43,301 nt of DNA from Flavobacteriaceae bacterium (GTDB lineage: Bacteria > Bacteroidota > Bacteroidia > Flavobacteriales > Flavobacteriaceae). Positions 17,978 to 26,880 of this stretch are shown here, piece by piece. Both the position numbers and the translations under genes were made by a program. The stretch covers positions 1 to 43,301 of the forward strand of contig JABSPM010000022.1 in the NCBI GenBank assembly GCA_013215095.1, in the 5' to 3' direction. The notes below the pieces were generated by a model, which was not told where the DNA came from, did no database searches, and worked only from the letters and a program-made list of their open reading frames with translations. How positions within the stretch are numbered: position 1 is the first letter of the stretch; every line of letters starts with the position of its first letter.

Positions 17978-19072
17978 TTAATACATATCAAATCGTAATC
18001 CTAAAGAGATATTATTTTGATCTACAGTTTGATGCTTAAAAATTGGCGATAAATCATATTTGGCATATACAGCTATACCACCAAAAGCTGCATAAGTACT
18101 TAAGCCATATACCAAATTAGTTGTATTATAATCTCTCTTAATTTTGTCTTTCACCTTTTCACCATCCACTTTGTATTTTAGTTTTTGGCGCGTTCCTATA
18201 TTAAATCCAGCATAACCTCCTATTCCCATCTTAAATTTTCCTCTTGTGGAGTATCTAAAATAGTCCCCTTTATCAATTTTCTTAGATGGTCCAAATTCAA
18301 AATGCAATGGTAACACCAGATTGGTAATTGTGAGTTTTGCCTTTTTAAGATCGTGTTCAAAAGTTTCTAAAACCGTCTGATCCCCGTCTTTCACAAAATA
18401 TTGATTATCCTTTAATTTTAACCCATTAAGTTGAAAACTAAAACCGTATTTTAGTCTTAACCAATTGGAATTTTTAAACAGACGTGTATTCCAAGCCCAA
18501 CCAATTTCAAAAAAACGTGACCCTCCAATCTTATAAGGCGAATCCTCTATAGCTTCACCTTCAAAAATTGCATTATTAAGTCCAAAAGCAATAACAAAAT
18601 TACTTACGATAGGTTTCTCATAATTTATTGGCCTATCGTATTTGTCGTTACCTATAAATAGCCAAGTGTTTCTAACTTCTGAGCCACCTAAACGAAATTT
18701 AAATCGTCTTCCATTGTTACAATAAGAATCTGGCATTTCTACTTTATTAAATGGATTTCTTTGCAATAAAGCAATCTTATTATCTAAAATAGCAATTCGG
18801 TTTTCAATATTTAAAGCATGTTCTTTTGCCGCTTCTTTTTTTAATAGTTCTTGCTCTTCTTTAGAAATTTCTCCCTTATCAAAACGTTTGTTTATTGCTT
18901 CAATTTCTTCCTTTAGCGCCTGTTTTTCTTCATTTTGAACCTCAGATTTTAGTGCTTTTAAGGCTTCAATTTTTTGGGCTGTTTCATTTTGATTTGTTTG
19001 CTCTTGTGCTGCTAGTTCTACTATAGGCATACTTAATAGGAGCAACACTAAAAATTTAGTAATTGTTTGCAT
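17978..19072 (-). CDS. Outer-membrane beta-barrel protein with N-terminal coiled coil (unknown function)
   Basis: A 364-residue protein with a signal peptide (about 1-22, ending ELAAQ). It has a highly charged heptad-like region rich in Glu, Lys and Ala (about 25-100) and then about 250 residues of alternating hydrophobic/aromatic strands such as RFFEIGWAWNTRLF and YFRYSTRGKFKMGIGGYAGFNIG, ending NNISLGLRFDMY. This is the profile of an outer-membrane barrel with a periplasmic coiled coil. I do not recognise a named family. It is the last gene of an operon behind an ECF sigma factor and a single-span protein, so it may be a target or effector of that regulatory pair. Confidence 0.7.
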   Translation of the reverse strand: MQTITKFLVLLLLSMPIVELAAQEQTNQNETAQKIEALKALKSEVQNEEKQALKEEIEAINKRFDKGEISKEEQELLKKEAAKEHALNIENRIAILDNKIALLQRNPFNKVEMPDSYCNNGRRFKFRLGGSEVRNTWLFIGNDKYDRPINYEKPIVSNFVIAFGLNNAIFEGEAIEDSPYKIGGSRFFEIGWAWNTRLFKNSNWLRLKYGFSFQLNGLKLKDNQYFVKDGDQTVLETFEHDLKKAKLTITNLVLPLHFEFGPSKKIDKGDYFRYSTRGKFKMGIGGYAGFNIGTRQKLKYKVDGEKVKDKIKRDYNTTNLVYGLSTYAAFGGIAVYAKYDLSPIFKHQTVDQNNISLGLRFDMY

Positions 19073-19131
19073 AACTGTTCGTTTAATTTTTGATGAATTG
19101 ATTTTGATTAATGATTACTGTTTTTGAAAGC

Positions 19132-19938
19132 TTAATTATTTCTTTCTGCTACAGCAGTTTTTATTTCTTTATAGCCCGCTTTTAGCATTTCAAATACTTT
19201 AGATCTAAAAGATTCTTCTTCTATATCAAACTCTACATCTCTTAGTAAAGCATCCGCATCTACTGTTTTTGTATCTTCATTATAGATTCTTTGAAGGGTA
19301 ATTTCTTTGTGAGCAGCATCCAATAAAGCTTCAATTTCAGCATCACTTACTTCAGCCTTAGTTTCTTTAAGCTCTAGAATTTGTGCAACTACCTCTTTTG
19401 CTTTTAATGTTTCTATATCCTGAGTTTTTATTGCATCAACATTTAACTCATCTAATGCTTTTTGTTTTTCAACTTTAGCCTCAGCTACCGCATATTCAAT
19501 AGTACTTAACACTATGCTTTCTTGAGCTTTAAATGTGTGTTTTTGTCTTAAACCTTTTTTTGATTCAATAGATTCTTGCCTATTTACTTTTCCGTCAACT
19601 TTATTTTGATTCACATCTACTAGTTGTTCTTCTTTAGAAGTATTTACTATGTTTTTGTCTTTATTAATAGATTCTACATCTATAATATCAGACTGCTCAG
19701 TTTCAACAATTACGTTAGTTTCAATAACTTCTTTCTCATTTTCAAACAAAAAGCTTACCAACAATAAAACACCAATGCAACTCGCGGCAATTCCTATCCA
19801 CCATAAGTTTTTATTTTTATGTGTTTTATCATGAGCATCTAAACGCTGTTCCAAGGTACTCCAAGCGCCTTCACTTGGCGTTAAACTAACGTGTTCTAAC
19901 TTTTCCTTTATATGTTTGTCAAACTTATTTGGTGCCAT
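19132..19938 (-). CDS. Single-span membrane protein, putative anti-sigma partner
   Basis: A 268-residue protein with a short cytoplasmic N-terminus (about 1-43, containing HIKEKLEHVSLTPSEGAWSTLEQRL), one transmembrane helix (about 44-65) and a long, charged, mostly helical extracytoplasmic part. The N-terminal phrase 'W..LE.RLD' is frequent at the start of Bacteroidota proteins encoded directly after sigma factors. Position and topology suggest it holds the sigma factor at the membrane. No recognised anti-sigma domain such as FecR or RseA can be asserted. It overlaps the sigma factor gene by 14 bp, and the barrel protein gene follows 59 bp downstream. Confidence 0.6.
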   Translation of the reverse strand: MAPNKFDKHIKEKLEHVSLTPSEGAWSTLEQRLDAHDKTHKNKNLWWIGIAASCIGVLLLVSFLFENEKEVIETNVIVETEQSDIIDVESINKDKNIVNTSKEEQLVDVNQNKVDGKVNRQESIESKKGLRQKHTFKAQESIVLSTIEYAVAEAKVEKQKALDELNVDAIKTQDIETLKAKEVVAQILELKETKAEVSDAEIEALLDAAHKEITLQRIYNEDTKTVDADALLRDVEFDIEEESFRSKVFEMLKAGYKEIKTAVAERNN

Positions 19939-20500
19939 AATTTGTGTTGTTTATCTTTTTCAATTGGTCTTGTAACAACTTCCTAGCTTTAAAAAGTTGT
20001 GACTTTGATGTTCCTTCAGAAATTTGAAGCAATTTCGCTATTTCCGCATGCTTATAGCCTTCAATAGCATACATTACAAATACCATTCTGTATCCTTGAG
20101 GTAAAGCGTCTATGAGCCGCTGTAAATCGGCAATGTCCATTTTGGTTTTTATATTATTGGATTCTAGATTATAATGCTCTACGGTATCATCTGGAAATTC
20201 AATTTGCTTTTTTTGTCTTAGAAATGAAATCGCTTCCCTTACCATAATACGGCGCATCCAACCTTCAAAACTCCCTTGAAACTTATAATTTTCTAGCTTG
20301 GTAAACACCTTAAAAAAACCATTAAGCATAGCTTCTTCTGCGTACTGCAAATCTTTAATGTAATACCTGCAGACTCTCAACATTTTTGCTGCATGCAATT
20401 GATATAACGCATGCTGTGCTTCTCGATTGTTTTGTACAGCTTTTTTTATAAGCTCAGTTTCGTTTTTATGTAGTTGAATAACTTTCAAATAAGGTTTCAT
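19925..20500 (-). CDS. ECF-type RNA polymerase sigma factor
   Basis: A 191-residue sigma-70 family factor. Region 2 is seen in MLRVCRYYIKDLQYAEEAMLNGFFKVF with the FEGWMRRIMVREAISFLR helix. Region 4 is seen in LPQGYRMVFVMYAIEGYKHAEIAKLLQISEGTSKSQLFKARKLL. I prefer the start MKPYLKVIQLHKNE at 20500, since related flavobacterial factors begin near KVIQLH. An ATG 33 bases upstream (20533) would add 11 residues. It heads an operon with a membrane partner and an outer-membrane protein, the usual arrangement for envelope-sensing regulation. Confidence 0.88.
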   Translation of the reverse strand: MKPYLKVIQLHKNETELIKKAVQNNREAQHALYQLHAAKMLRVCRYYIKDLQYAEEAMLNGFFKVFTKLENYKFQGSFEGWMRRIMVREAISFLRQKKQIEFPDDTVEHYNLESNNIKTKMDIADLQRLIDALPQGYRMVFVMYAIEGYKHAEIAKLLQISEGTSKSQLFKARKLLQDQLKKINNTNYGTK

Positions 20501-21030
20501 TTGGTCTTCTATATATAAAGACGCAACTATCATGCAAATGGTTGCCTCTAACTAAAAAAAAACAAACTCCATAAAATTTAAGGCTATAAAATTATACTTG
20601 CAAGCTAAACTACACTTAGAGGATTTGCAACGCTAAATCATGTCAAATGTATCTTATCATTATACTTTTTATGTAATTTTCAGTCGTTATTTATTCTTTT
20701 AGTTTCTCTTAAGGTATGCAATTATTTAAAAATCACTTAGCCCTTGCAGAGTGTGGTATCTCATGGGCAGGTTCACGCACACACTCCTAATAATAAAGTT
20801 AATTCTATCACACTATATTTTCAACCTCAAATACATTTTATCACATGTATGTCATAAGTTATCGGAGGCATTATACCATTTTACATTTGAAATTATTGAA
20901 TAAAACACCATTTCTTCCAATACAAGTTTGAACGTTATAGACTATTTCACTTTTTGGAAAAAGGTATTTATTTTGCACATAGAAATACTTTTATGGCCTT
21001 ACAAAGACAGAAAAAAATCTTAAAAATCAA
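20501..21030. other. Intergenic region with a GC-rich hairpin
   Basis: About 530 bases without a supported gene. The only structured patch is around 20749-20786: GAGTGTG (20749-20755) and CACACTC (20780-20786) form a 7-bp perfect stem around a comparatively GC-rich 24-base interior, in otherwise AT-rich DNA. This could be a small structured RNA. I cannot assign it to a family. Confidence 0.4.
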
Positions 21031-22008
21031 TTATTTTTTTCGTTCTATAACATAATTTACCATTAATTCTAAAGCGTCTTTATAGGGCGATTTTGGATAG
21101 TGTTCTAAAATAGACAATGCTTCTATTTGAAAAGCTTTCATTTTTTTAACAGCGTAGTCTAAACCACCATTAGCTTTTACAAAAGCAATAACGTCTTTGA
21201 CACGTTTTTTATCCTTATTGTATTTTTTTATTGAATTGATAAGCCAAGCTCTATCTTGTTTAGAAGCACGATTAAGAACAAAAATTAAAGGTAAGGTCAT
21301 TTTTTGTTCTTTAATATCGATTCCTGTGGGTTTTCCAATTTTATGACTACCATAATCAAACAAGTCGTCTTTAATTTGAAACGCCATCCCTATAAGTTCT
21401 CCAAAGCGTCTCATACGTTCCACCTCTACAGAATTTGGTTTAACAGAAGCTGCTCCAAGACTACAACATGCCGCTATTAAAGTTGCAGTCTTTTGTCTTA
21501 TAATCTCGTAGTTCACCTCCTCAGTAATATCAAGCTTTCTTGCTTTTTCAATTTGAAGTAATTCTCCTTCACTCATTTCTCTCACAGCAACAGAAATAAT
21601 CTTTAAAAGATCAAAATCATTATTATCTATGGATAATAACAAGCCTTTGGAAAGTAAATAATCGCCAACTAAAACTGCGATTTTATTTTTCCAAAGTGCA
21701 TTTATAGAAAAGAAGTCTCGGCGACGATTACTATCATCTACCACATCATCATGGACCAGAGTGGCGGTATGAATCAACTCGATTACTGAAGCTCCTCTGT
21801 AGGTACGCTCGTTGACTTCACCGTTGTCTAACATTTTAGCCACCAGAAACACAAACATCGGTCGCATTTGCTTTCCTTTTCGATTCACAATATAATGTGT
21901 TATACGATTAAGGAGTGCAACTTTACTTGACATTGACAAACGAAACTTCTGTTCAAAAAGTTCCATTTCATAAGCAATAGGCTCTTTTATTTGCTCTACA
22001 ATTTTCAA
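21031..22008 (-). CDS. Polyprenyl (octa/heptaprenyl) diphosphate synthase
   Basis: A 325-residue trans-prenyltransferase of the IspB/IdsA type, probably making the side chain of menaquinone. The first Asp-rich motif is LVHDDVVDDSNRRRD, the second is IKDDLFDYG, and the GKQMRPMFVFLVAKM allylic-binding segment precedes the first. Chain length cannot be read with certainty. The frame starts at a TTG (22008), giving MKIVEQIKEPIAYEMELF, which matches how flavobacterial homologues begin. The next ATG is 14 codons in and would cut conserved sequence. It is divergent from the T9SS protein gene. Confidence 0.92.
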   Translation of the reverse strand: MKIVEQIKEPIAYEMELFEQKFRLSMSSKVALLNRITHYIVNRKGKQMRPMFVFLVAKMLDNGEVNERTYRGASVIELIHTATLVHDDVVDDSNRRRDFFSINALWKNKIAVLVGDYLLSKGLLLSIDNNDFDLLKIISVAVREMSEGELLQIEKARKLDITEEVNYEIIRQKTATLIAACCSLGAASVKPNSVEVERMRRFGELIGMAFQIKDDLFDYGSHKIGKPTGIDIKEQKMTLPLIFVLNRASKQDRAWLINSIKKYNKDKKRVKDVIAFVKANGGLDYAVKKMKAFQIEALSILEHYPKSPYKDALELMVNYVIERKK

Positions 22009-22122
22009 AAAATATAATCTTTCAATTTCTTATAAATCAAAGGTAAGCATATAATCATTAAGGTCTTTTAAGATAAGTTAAAAAAAAATCCTTAAATTGC
22101 ACGCAAAAAAAATTCTTGAATT

Positions 22123-23016
22123 ATGAAAAAAAAAAACACATTTTTATTTTTACTAGTCACTTCCTTAGTTTTGAATGCACAGACCACAATCTGGGAGGAT
22201 AATTTTGAGTCCTATCCAGATTTTGAAATTGCGTCCATTGGAAATTACACTTTAATCGACAATGATGGAGGTACGCATTATGGCTCTACTAATTATGATT
22301 TCACAAATGAAGGCTACGTAGGTACAGCGATTATTTTCAATTCTTCAATGACAACGCCCAGTGCAGCAGGAACTCAATGGGATTCACATGAAGGTAGTAA
22401 GGGACTCTATTTTTTTGCATCAGGTGCAAATAATACCACAAAACCAAATGATGATTGGGTAATAACACCTGAAATCGATCTTACAAATTACGAAAGTGCT
22501 ATGTTTTCGTTTTGGGCGAAATCCATAACGGATGAGTGGGGATTGGAACGTATAGAAGTTGCTGTGTCTACTACTGATACAGATCCTACAAACTTTACAG
22601 TAATATCTCCTGGGGGTACTTTTGAAGAAATTCCAACAACTTACACGGAGTACTCGTATGATTTATCAGCTTACAATGGACAGCAAATATATATTGCAAT
22701 TCATTATGTTTCGAACGATTCATTTTTTTTACAAATGGATGAATTTTTAGTACAAGGAACATCTTTATCTTTGGAGGAATTTGAACAAAATTTAATTTCG
22801 TACGATTTTAATCAAAACACTAAAGATTTCACTTTAACATCAGAAACTGTACTAAATTCTGTGTCTTTCTATAATATTCTAGGCCAAGCATCTAAGACCG
22901 TTACACTTTCTAAAAATTCTGAAACAATAGATCTTTCTGAATTACAATCGGGTATCTATATTGTAAAAATTAATGGGGATAATGCATCAAAAACCATCAA
23001 ACTCCTTATCAAATAA
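22123..23016 (+). CDS. T9SS-exported protein with choice-of-anchor J domain
   Basis: A 297-residue secreted protein. The signal peptide (about 1-19, ending LNAQ) precedes a jelly-roll domain of the cleaved-adhesin/choice-of-anchor J type (about 20-210, with WEDNFESYPDF, DDWVITPEIDL, FSFWAKS and YIAIHYVS). The last about 75 residues form a type A T9SS C-terminal sorting domain (NSVSFYNILGQ, LSELQSGIYIVKIN, KTIKLLIK). It would be exported by Sec, then passed through T9SS and anchored or released at the surface. No catalytic domain is present, so a binding or adhesive role is more likely. It is a single-gene unit closed by a terminator. Confidence 0.88.
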   Translation: MKKKNTFLFLLVTSLVLNAQTTIWEDNFESYPDFEIASIGNYTLIDNDGGTHYGSTNYDFTNEGYVGTAIIFNSSMTTPSAAGTQWDSHEGSKGLYFFASGANNTTKPNDDWVITPEIDLTNYESAMFSFWAKSITDEWGLERIEVAVSTTDTDPTNFTVISPGGTFEEIPTTYTEYSYDLSAYNGQQIYIAIHYVSNDSFFLQMDEFLVQGTSLSLEEFEQNLISYDFNQNTKDFTLTSETVLNSVSFYNILGQASKTVTLSKNSETIDLSELQSGIYIVKINGDNASKTIKLLIK

Positions 23017-23040
23017 GACGATTATCTTTACTTCAAAGAA

Positions 23041-23074
23041 AAGCTGTCTAAAATTAAACTTAGACAGCTTTTTT
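23041..23074. terminator. Bidirectional terminator between the T9SS gene and rlmN
   Basis: A perfect 11-bp stem, AAGCTGTCTAA (23041-23051) and TTAGACAGCTT (23060-23070), has an 8-base loop and a T-run on the plus strand. It overlaps the end of rlmN and serves the convergent genes. Confidence 0.85.
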
Positions 23075-24113
23075 ATTTCTTATTGGCTAACTGTCCACAA
23101 GCCGCATCAATATCCTTACCTCTACTTCGTCGTACGTTAACGACAATTCTGTGCTTTTCTAGCGTCTCTATATAAGCCTCTAAGGCAGCATTTTCAGCTT
23201 GTTGAAATTCGCCATCATCAATAGGATTGTATTCAATGATATTAACTTTGCAAGGCACATATTTACAAAATTTAACCAAAGCCTCTATATCCTTTTGTTT
23301 ATCATTAATACCTCCCCAAACCACATATTCATAAGTGATTTTTCGTTTGGTCTTAGCATACCAATATTCTAAGGCTTCTTTTAATGCTTCGAGTGGAAAC
23401 ATCTTATTAAAAGGCATAATTGCGGTTCTAACATGGTCAATTGCGGAATGCAACGATACCGCCAGATTAAACTTTACCTGATCATCTGCCATTTTCTTAA
23501 TCATCTTTGGCACACCAGAAGTAGACAAAGTAATACGTTTTGGTGACATACCAAGACCTTCTTCCGAGGTTATCATATTTATAGATTTCATGACGTTTTT
23601 ATAATTCATCAATGGTTCTCCCATACCCATAAATACAATATTTGAAAGGGGTCTATTAAAGTACAATTTACTTTCTCTATCTATAGCAACTACTTGATCA
23701 TAAATCTCCCCAGGAGTTAAATTACGCATACGCTTTAAACGCGATGTTGCACAAAATTTACAATCCAAACTGCAGCCTACTTGAGACGACACACAAGCTG
23801 TAGTTCTATTTTCGGTAGGAATAAGTACAGACTCTACAATAAGCCCATCATGAAGTTTTACAGCATTTTTCACGGTTCCATCAGCACTGCGCTGCATCGT
23901 ATCGACCTCAATATGGTTAATTACGAAATTAGCCTCTAGCACCTCCCTTGTTTGCTTTGATATGTTGGTCATATCATCAAAGTTATGGGCAGATTTACTC
24001 CACAACCATTCATAGACTTGATTCCCCCTAAAGGCCTTATCTCCTTTCTGGACAAAAAAGTCTCTTAATTGCGCTTTACTTAATGCTCGTATATCTTTTT
24101 TTTGTATGGACAT
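23073..24113 (-). CDS. rlmN: 23S rRNA (adenine-2503-C2) methyltransferase
   Basis: A 346-residue radical-SAM methyltransferase that modifies A2503 in 23S rRNA (and tRNA A37 in some bacteria). The iron-sulfur motif CxxxCxxC is in GCSLDCKFCATS. The two methyl-relay cysteines are in TTACVSSQ upstream and in DAACGQL at the C-terminus. GEPLMNY and SLHSAIDHVR are further family marks. The start is ATG 24113 (MSIQKKDIRALS). An upstream TTG at 24122 lies next to the queA terminator hairpin and is unlikely. Confidence 0.95.
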   Translation of the reverse strand: MSIQKKDIRALSKAQLRDFFVQKGDKAFRGNQVYEWLWSKSAHNFDDMTNISKQTREVLEANFVINHIEVDTMQRSADGTVKNAVKLHDGLIVESVLIPTENRTTACVSSQVGCSLDCKFCATSRLKRMRNLTPGEIYDQVVAIDRESKLYFNRPLSNIVFMGMGEPLMNYKNVMKSINMITSEEGLGMSPKRITLSTSGVPKMIKKMADDQVKFNLAVSLHSAIDHVRTAIMPFNKMFPLEALKEALEYWYAKTKRKITYEYVVWGGINDKQKDIEALVKFCKYVPCKVNIIEYNPIDDGEFQQAENAALEAYIETLEKHRIVVNVRRSRGKDIDAACGQLANKK

Positions 24114-24120
24114 TTTAGGC

Positions 24121-24149
24121 AAAAAAGCCTCGATACGTCGAGGCTCTTT
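24121..24149 (-). terminator. Terminator after queA
   Basis: A perfect 8-bp GC-rich stem, AGCCTCGA (24126-24133) and TCGAGGCT (24138-24145), has a 4-base loop and a T-run on the minus strand (24121-24125). It separates queA from rlmN. Confidence 0.85.
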
Positions 24150-24172
24150 GTGTTTTATAATTTATATTCTTA

Positions 24173-25222
24173 TTAAATAATTAACATGGCATCACCATAG
24201 CTATAAAATTTATAGCCTTCTTTAACAGCCTCATCATAGGCTCTCATAATAAAATCATGTCCTGCAAATGCCGATGCCATCATTAATAAAGTAGATTTTG
24301 GTGTATGAAAATTTGTAATCATACAATTAGCGATACTAAAGTCATAAGGTGGAAAAATAAACTTATTACTCCAGCCATCGAACTCATTTAAAGTTCCGCT
24401 AGAAGACACTGAACTTTCTACTGCTCTCATGACCGTTGTACCTACAGCACAAATACGTCTTTTTTCTTTTAAAGCTGCATTAATTGTATCTGTTGCCTTA
24501 TGATCAATTGTAATTTCTTCACTATCCATTTTATGCTTAGATAGGTCTTCTACTTCTACAGGGTTAAAGGTCCCTAAACCAACATGTAATGTAACTTCCG
24601 CAAAGTTTACGCCTTTAATTTCTAAACGTTTTAATAGGTGCTTAGAAAAATGTAAACCTGCTGTTGGCGCAGCAACCGCCCCTTCATTTTTGGCAAATAT
24701 AGTTTGGTAACGCTCTTCATCTTCTGGTTCTACATCTCTTTTAATATATTTTGGCAAAGGCGTTTCTCCTAGTTCATTTAATTTTTTTCTAAATTCAGAA
24801 TACGAGCCATCATATAAAAAACGTAATGTTCTACCTCTAGATGTTGTGTTATCTATAACCTCAGCAACTAAAGTTTCATCCTCACCAAAATATAATTTAT
24901 TACCAATTCTTATTTTTCTAGCAGGGTCTACCAATACATCCCAAAGGCGTTGTTCACTGTTTAACTCTCTCAAAAGAAACACTTCAATTCTTGCTCCAGT
25001 CTTTTCTTTATTTCCAAACAATCGTGCTGGGAATACTTTTGTATTGTTCAGAATCATTACATCATCTTCATCAAAATACTCGATTAAGTCTTTAAAGTGC
25101 TTATGCTCTATAGTTTGTTCTTTTCTATTAAGAACCATTAATTTCGACTCATCTCTATGTTCTGATGGGTATTCGGCTAACAATTCTTCTGGAAGCTCAA
25201 AGTTAAAATGTGATAATTTCAT
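24173..25222 (-). CDS. queA: tRNA preQ1(34) S-adenosylmethionine ribosyltransferase-isomerase
   Basis: A 349-residue QueA that transfers and isomerises the ribosyl part of SAM onto preQ1 at tRNA position 34, making epoxyqueuosine. Typical signatures are [67 protein letters not shown], and [17 protein letters not shown]. Length and motifs are complete. It probably follows aroA on the minus strand, 74 bp downstream. No other queuosine genes are in the window. Confidence 0.96.
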   Translation of the reverse strand: MKLSHFNFELPEELLAEYPSEHRDESKLMVLNRKEQTIEHKHFKDLIEYFDEDDVMILNNTKVFPARLFGNKEKTGARIEVFLLRELNSEQRLWDVLVDPARKIRIGNKLYFGEDETLVAEVIDNTTSRGRTLRFLYDGSYSEFRKKLNELGETPLPKYIKRDVEPEDEERYQTIFAKNEGAVAAPTAGLHFSKHLLKRLEIKGVNFAEVTLHVGLGTFNPVEVEDLSKHKMDSEEITIDHKATDTINAALKEKRRICAVGTTVMRAVESSVSSSGTLNEFDGWSNKFIFPPYDFSIANCMITNFHTPKSTLLMMASAFAGHDFIMRAYDEAVKEGYKFYSYGDAMLII

Positions 25223-25296
25223 CTGCTAGTGGTTATTTTTTCAAAGCGGCAAATATACAACCTCAAAGTAGGGGTTGTCAAGTATTTGAGCAAATA

Positions 25297-26526
25297 TTAT
25301 TCAGAAAAAGAAAAGCCAATTCTTTTTAAGTCCTTCCAAAAGTCGGGAAAAGACTTAGAAACGACCTCAGCATCCATGATTGTAAAACTTTTTTTCAAAG
25401 CCAAAGGCGCAAACGCCATAGCCATTCTGTGATCATTATAAGTTGCAACTTTTACACCTGAGTATAATGGATTGATGGTCTCTATTTCTAGAGTTTTATC
25501 TGTTATACTAACCGATGTGCCAAATTTTTCTATTTCTGTTTTTAAAGCGAGTAACCTATCGGTTTCTTTTATTTTTAAGGTGTGTAACCCTCTCAATTTA
25601 CAGCGTAGTTTTAGTCCCAAACAGGTTACTGCAATGGTTTGCGCTATATCTGGTGCATTGGATAAGTCTAAATCAATACTAGTACCATTAGGGCTATCCG
25701 CAATCTTTTCTATGCTAATAGTATTAGATTCATAAGATGTTTCAACACCAAAGGCTTGATATATCTCTGCTAGCACAGCATCACCTTGCAATGAATTTTT
25801 TTTATACGAATTGAGTTTGATTACAGTCCCTATTTCACTTAAGGCTACAATACTATAAAAATAAGACGCCGAAGACCAATCGGATTCTACGACTAAAGTT
25901 AATGGTTTGGGCAGTTCTATTAAAGGCTCAACTGTTATCGTTTGATTTTCAAATTGCGTTTCTACTCCAATTTGATTTAATAAAGCTAAGGTCATTTCTA
26001 TGTAAGGAACCGAAGTTATATCTCCTAAAAGATGTAACATTAACCCATTATTAAATTTAGCACCAATTAACAGCAATGCAGAAATGTATTGACTACTCAC
26101 ATTTGCAGACAAAGACACTTCATCAGTCTCTAACAGTTTTCCTTTAATTTGTATGGGCGGGTAACCTTCTTCTTTTAAATATTTTATATCGGCTCCTAAA
26201 GTTATCAATGCATCCACGAGAACACCTATTGGACGTTCTTGCATTCGTTGCGATCCTGTGAGGGTAACACAACTGTTTACTTTTAACGAAAAATATGCCG
26301 TTAAAAAACGCATTGCAGTGCCTGCGTGATGAATATTTATAACATCTGTTTGATTCCGCAATGCATTTTGCATTAACACACTATCATCCGAATTCGATAG
26401 ATTATCTATAGAAATATTATCCCACAAGGCCTGAAGCAAAAGCAATCGATTAGATTCACTTTTGGAACCCGTTATACTTAAGGTTACAGACTTATGTATT
26501 TTTGATTTTTCTAAACTAAGATTCAT
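25297..26526 (-). CDS. aroA: 3-phosphoshikimate 1-carboxyvinyltransferase (EPSP synthase)
   Basis: A 409-residue EPSP synthase of the shikimate pathway. It is shorter and more divergent than enterobacterial AroA, as is usual in Flavobacteria. Seen are the N-terminal substrate lysine in ITGSKSESNRLLL, the HHAGTAMRFLTAYF loop, GSQRMQERPIG, SSQYISALLL, ESDWSSASYFYS and the C-terminal NDHRMAMAFAPLAL. It lies 24 bp behind the MazG-like gene. The remaining aromatic genes are about 7 kb away in their own attenuated operon. Confidence 0.94.
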   Translation of the reverse strand: MNLSLEKSKIHKSVTLSITGSKSESNRLLLLQALWDNISIDNLSNSDDSVLMQNALRNQTDVINIHHAGTAMRFLTAYFSLKVNSCVTLTGSQRMQERPIGVLVDALITLGADIKYLKEEGYPPIQIKGKLLETDEVSLSANVSSQYISALLLIGAKFNNGLMLHLLGDITSVPYIEMTLALLNQIGVETQFENQTITVEPLIELPKPLTLVVESDWSSASYFYSIVALSEIGTVIKLNSYKKNSLQGDAVLAEIYQAFGVETSYESNTISIEKIADSPNGTSIDLDLSNAPDIAQTIAVTCLGLKLRCKLRGLHTLKIKETDRLLALKTEIEKFGTSVSITDKTLEIETINPLYSGVKVATYNDHRMAMAFAPLALKKSFTIMDAEVVSKSFPDFWKDLKRIGFSFSE

Positions 26527-26550
26527 GGCTGTGTTTATAGCACTACAAAT

Positions 26551-26877
26551 CTATTTTAATTTTTCGTTATTATGATGTCTATCGTGATCTCTTTTGGTTT
26601 TTAAGTCCATTTTATTGTCAAATGCCTCTTGTAAATTAACTCCAGTTTGATTCGCTAAACATAAGACTACAAAAACAACATCAGCCAATTCCTCACCTAA
26701 ATCTTTATCTTTGTCACTCTCTTTTTCGCTTTGTTCACCGTAACGGCGGGCAATAATTCTTGCAACCTCTCCAACTTCTTCTGTTAATTGTGCCATATTG
26801 GTCAGCGCATTGAAATACCGAACACCATGTTCTTTAATCCAATTGTCAACTGCTTTTTGTGCGTTTTGAATATTCAT
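26551..26877 (-). CDS. MazG-like nucleotide pyrophosphohydrolase
   Basis: A 108-residue all-alpha NTP pyrophosphatase of the MazG/dUTPase superfamily. The metal-binding acidic motifs are visible as LTEEVGEVARII and, about 25 residues later, LGEELADVVFVVLCLA. The single short domain fits house-cleaning enzymes that hydrolyse non-canonical nucleotides. The substrate cannot be read. It starts 3 bp after the DUF3857 gene on the same strand, which makes an operon with aroA likely. Confidence 0.88.
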   Translation of the reverse strand: MNIQNAQKAVDNWIKEHGVRYFNALTNMAQLTEEVGEVARIIARRYGEQSEKESDKDKDLGEELADVVFVVLCLANQTGVNLQEAFDNKMDLKTKRDHDRHHNNEKLK

Positions 26878-26880
26878 ACG

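Noticed and set aside
20740-20790. tRNA gene (GGTTCACGC resembles a T-loop)
   Set aside because: No 7-bp acceptor stem, anticodon arm or D arm can be laid out around it.
25229-25432. Small plus-strand gene of 67 codons between queA and aroA
   Set aside because: About two thirds overlap the conserved 3' end of aroA on the opposite strand and the product has no recognisable features.
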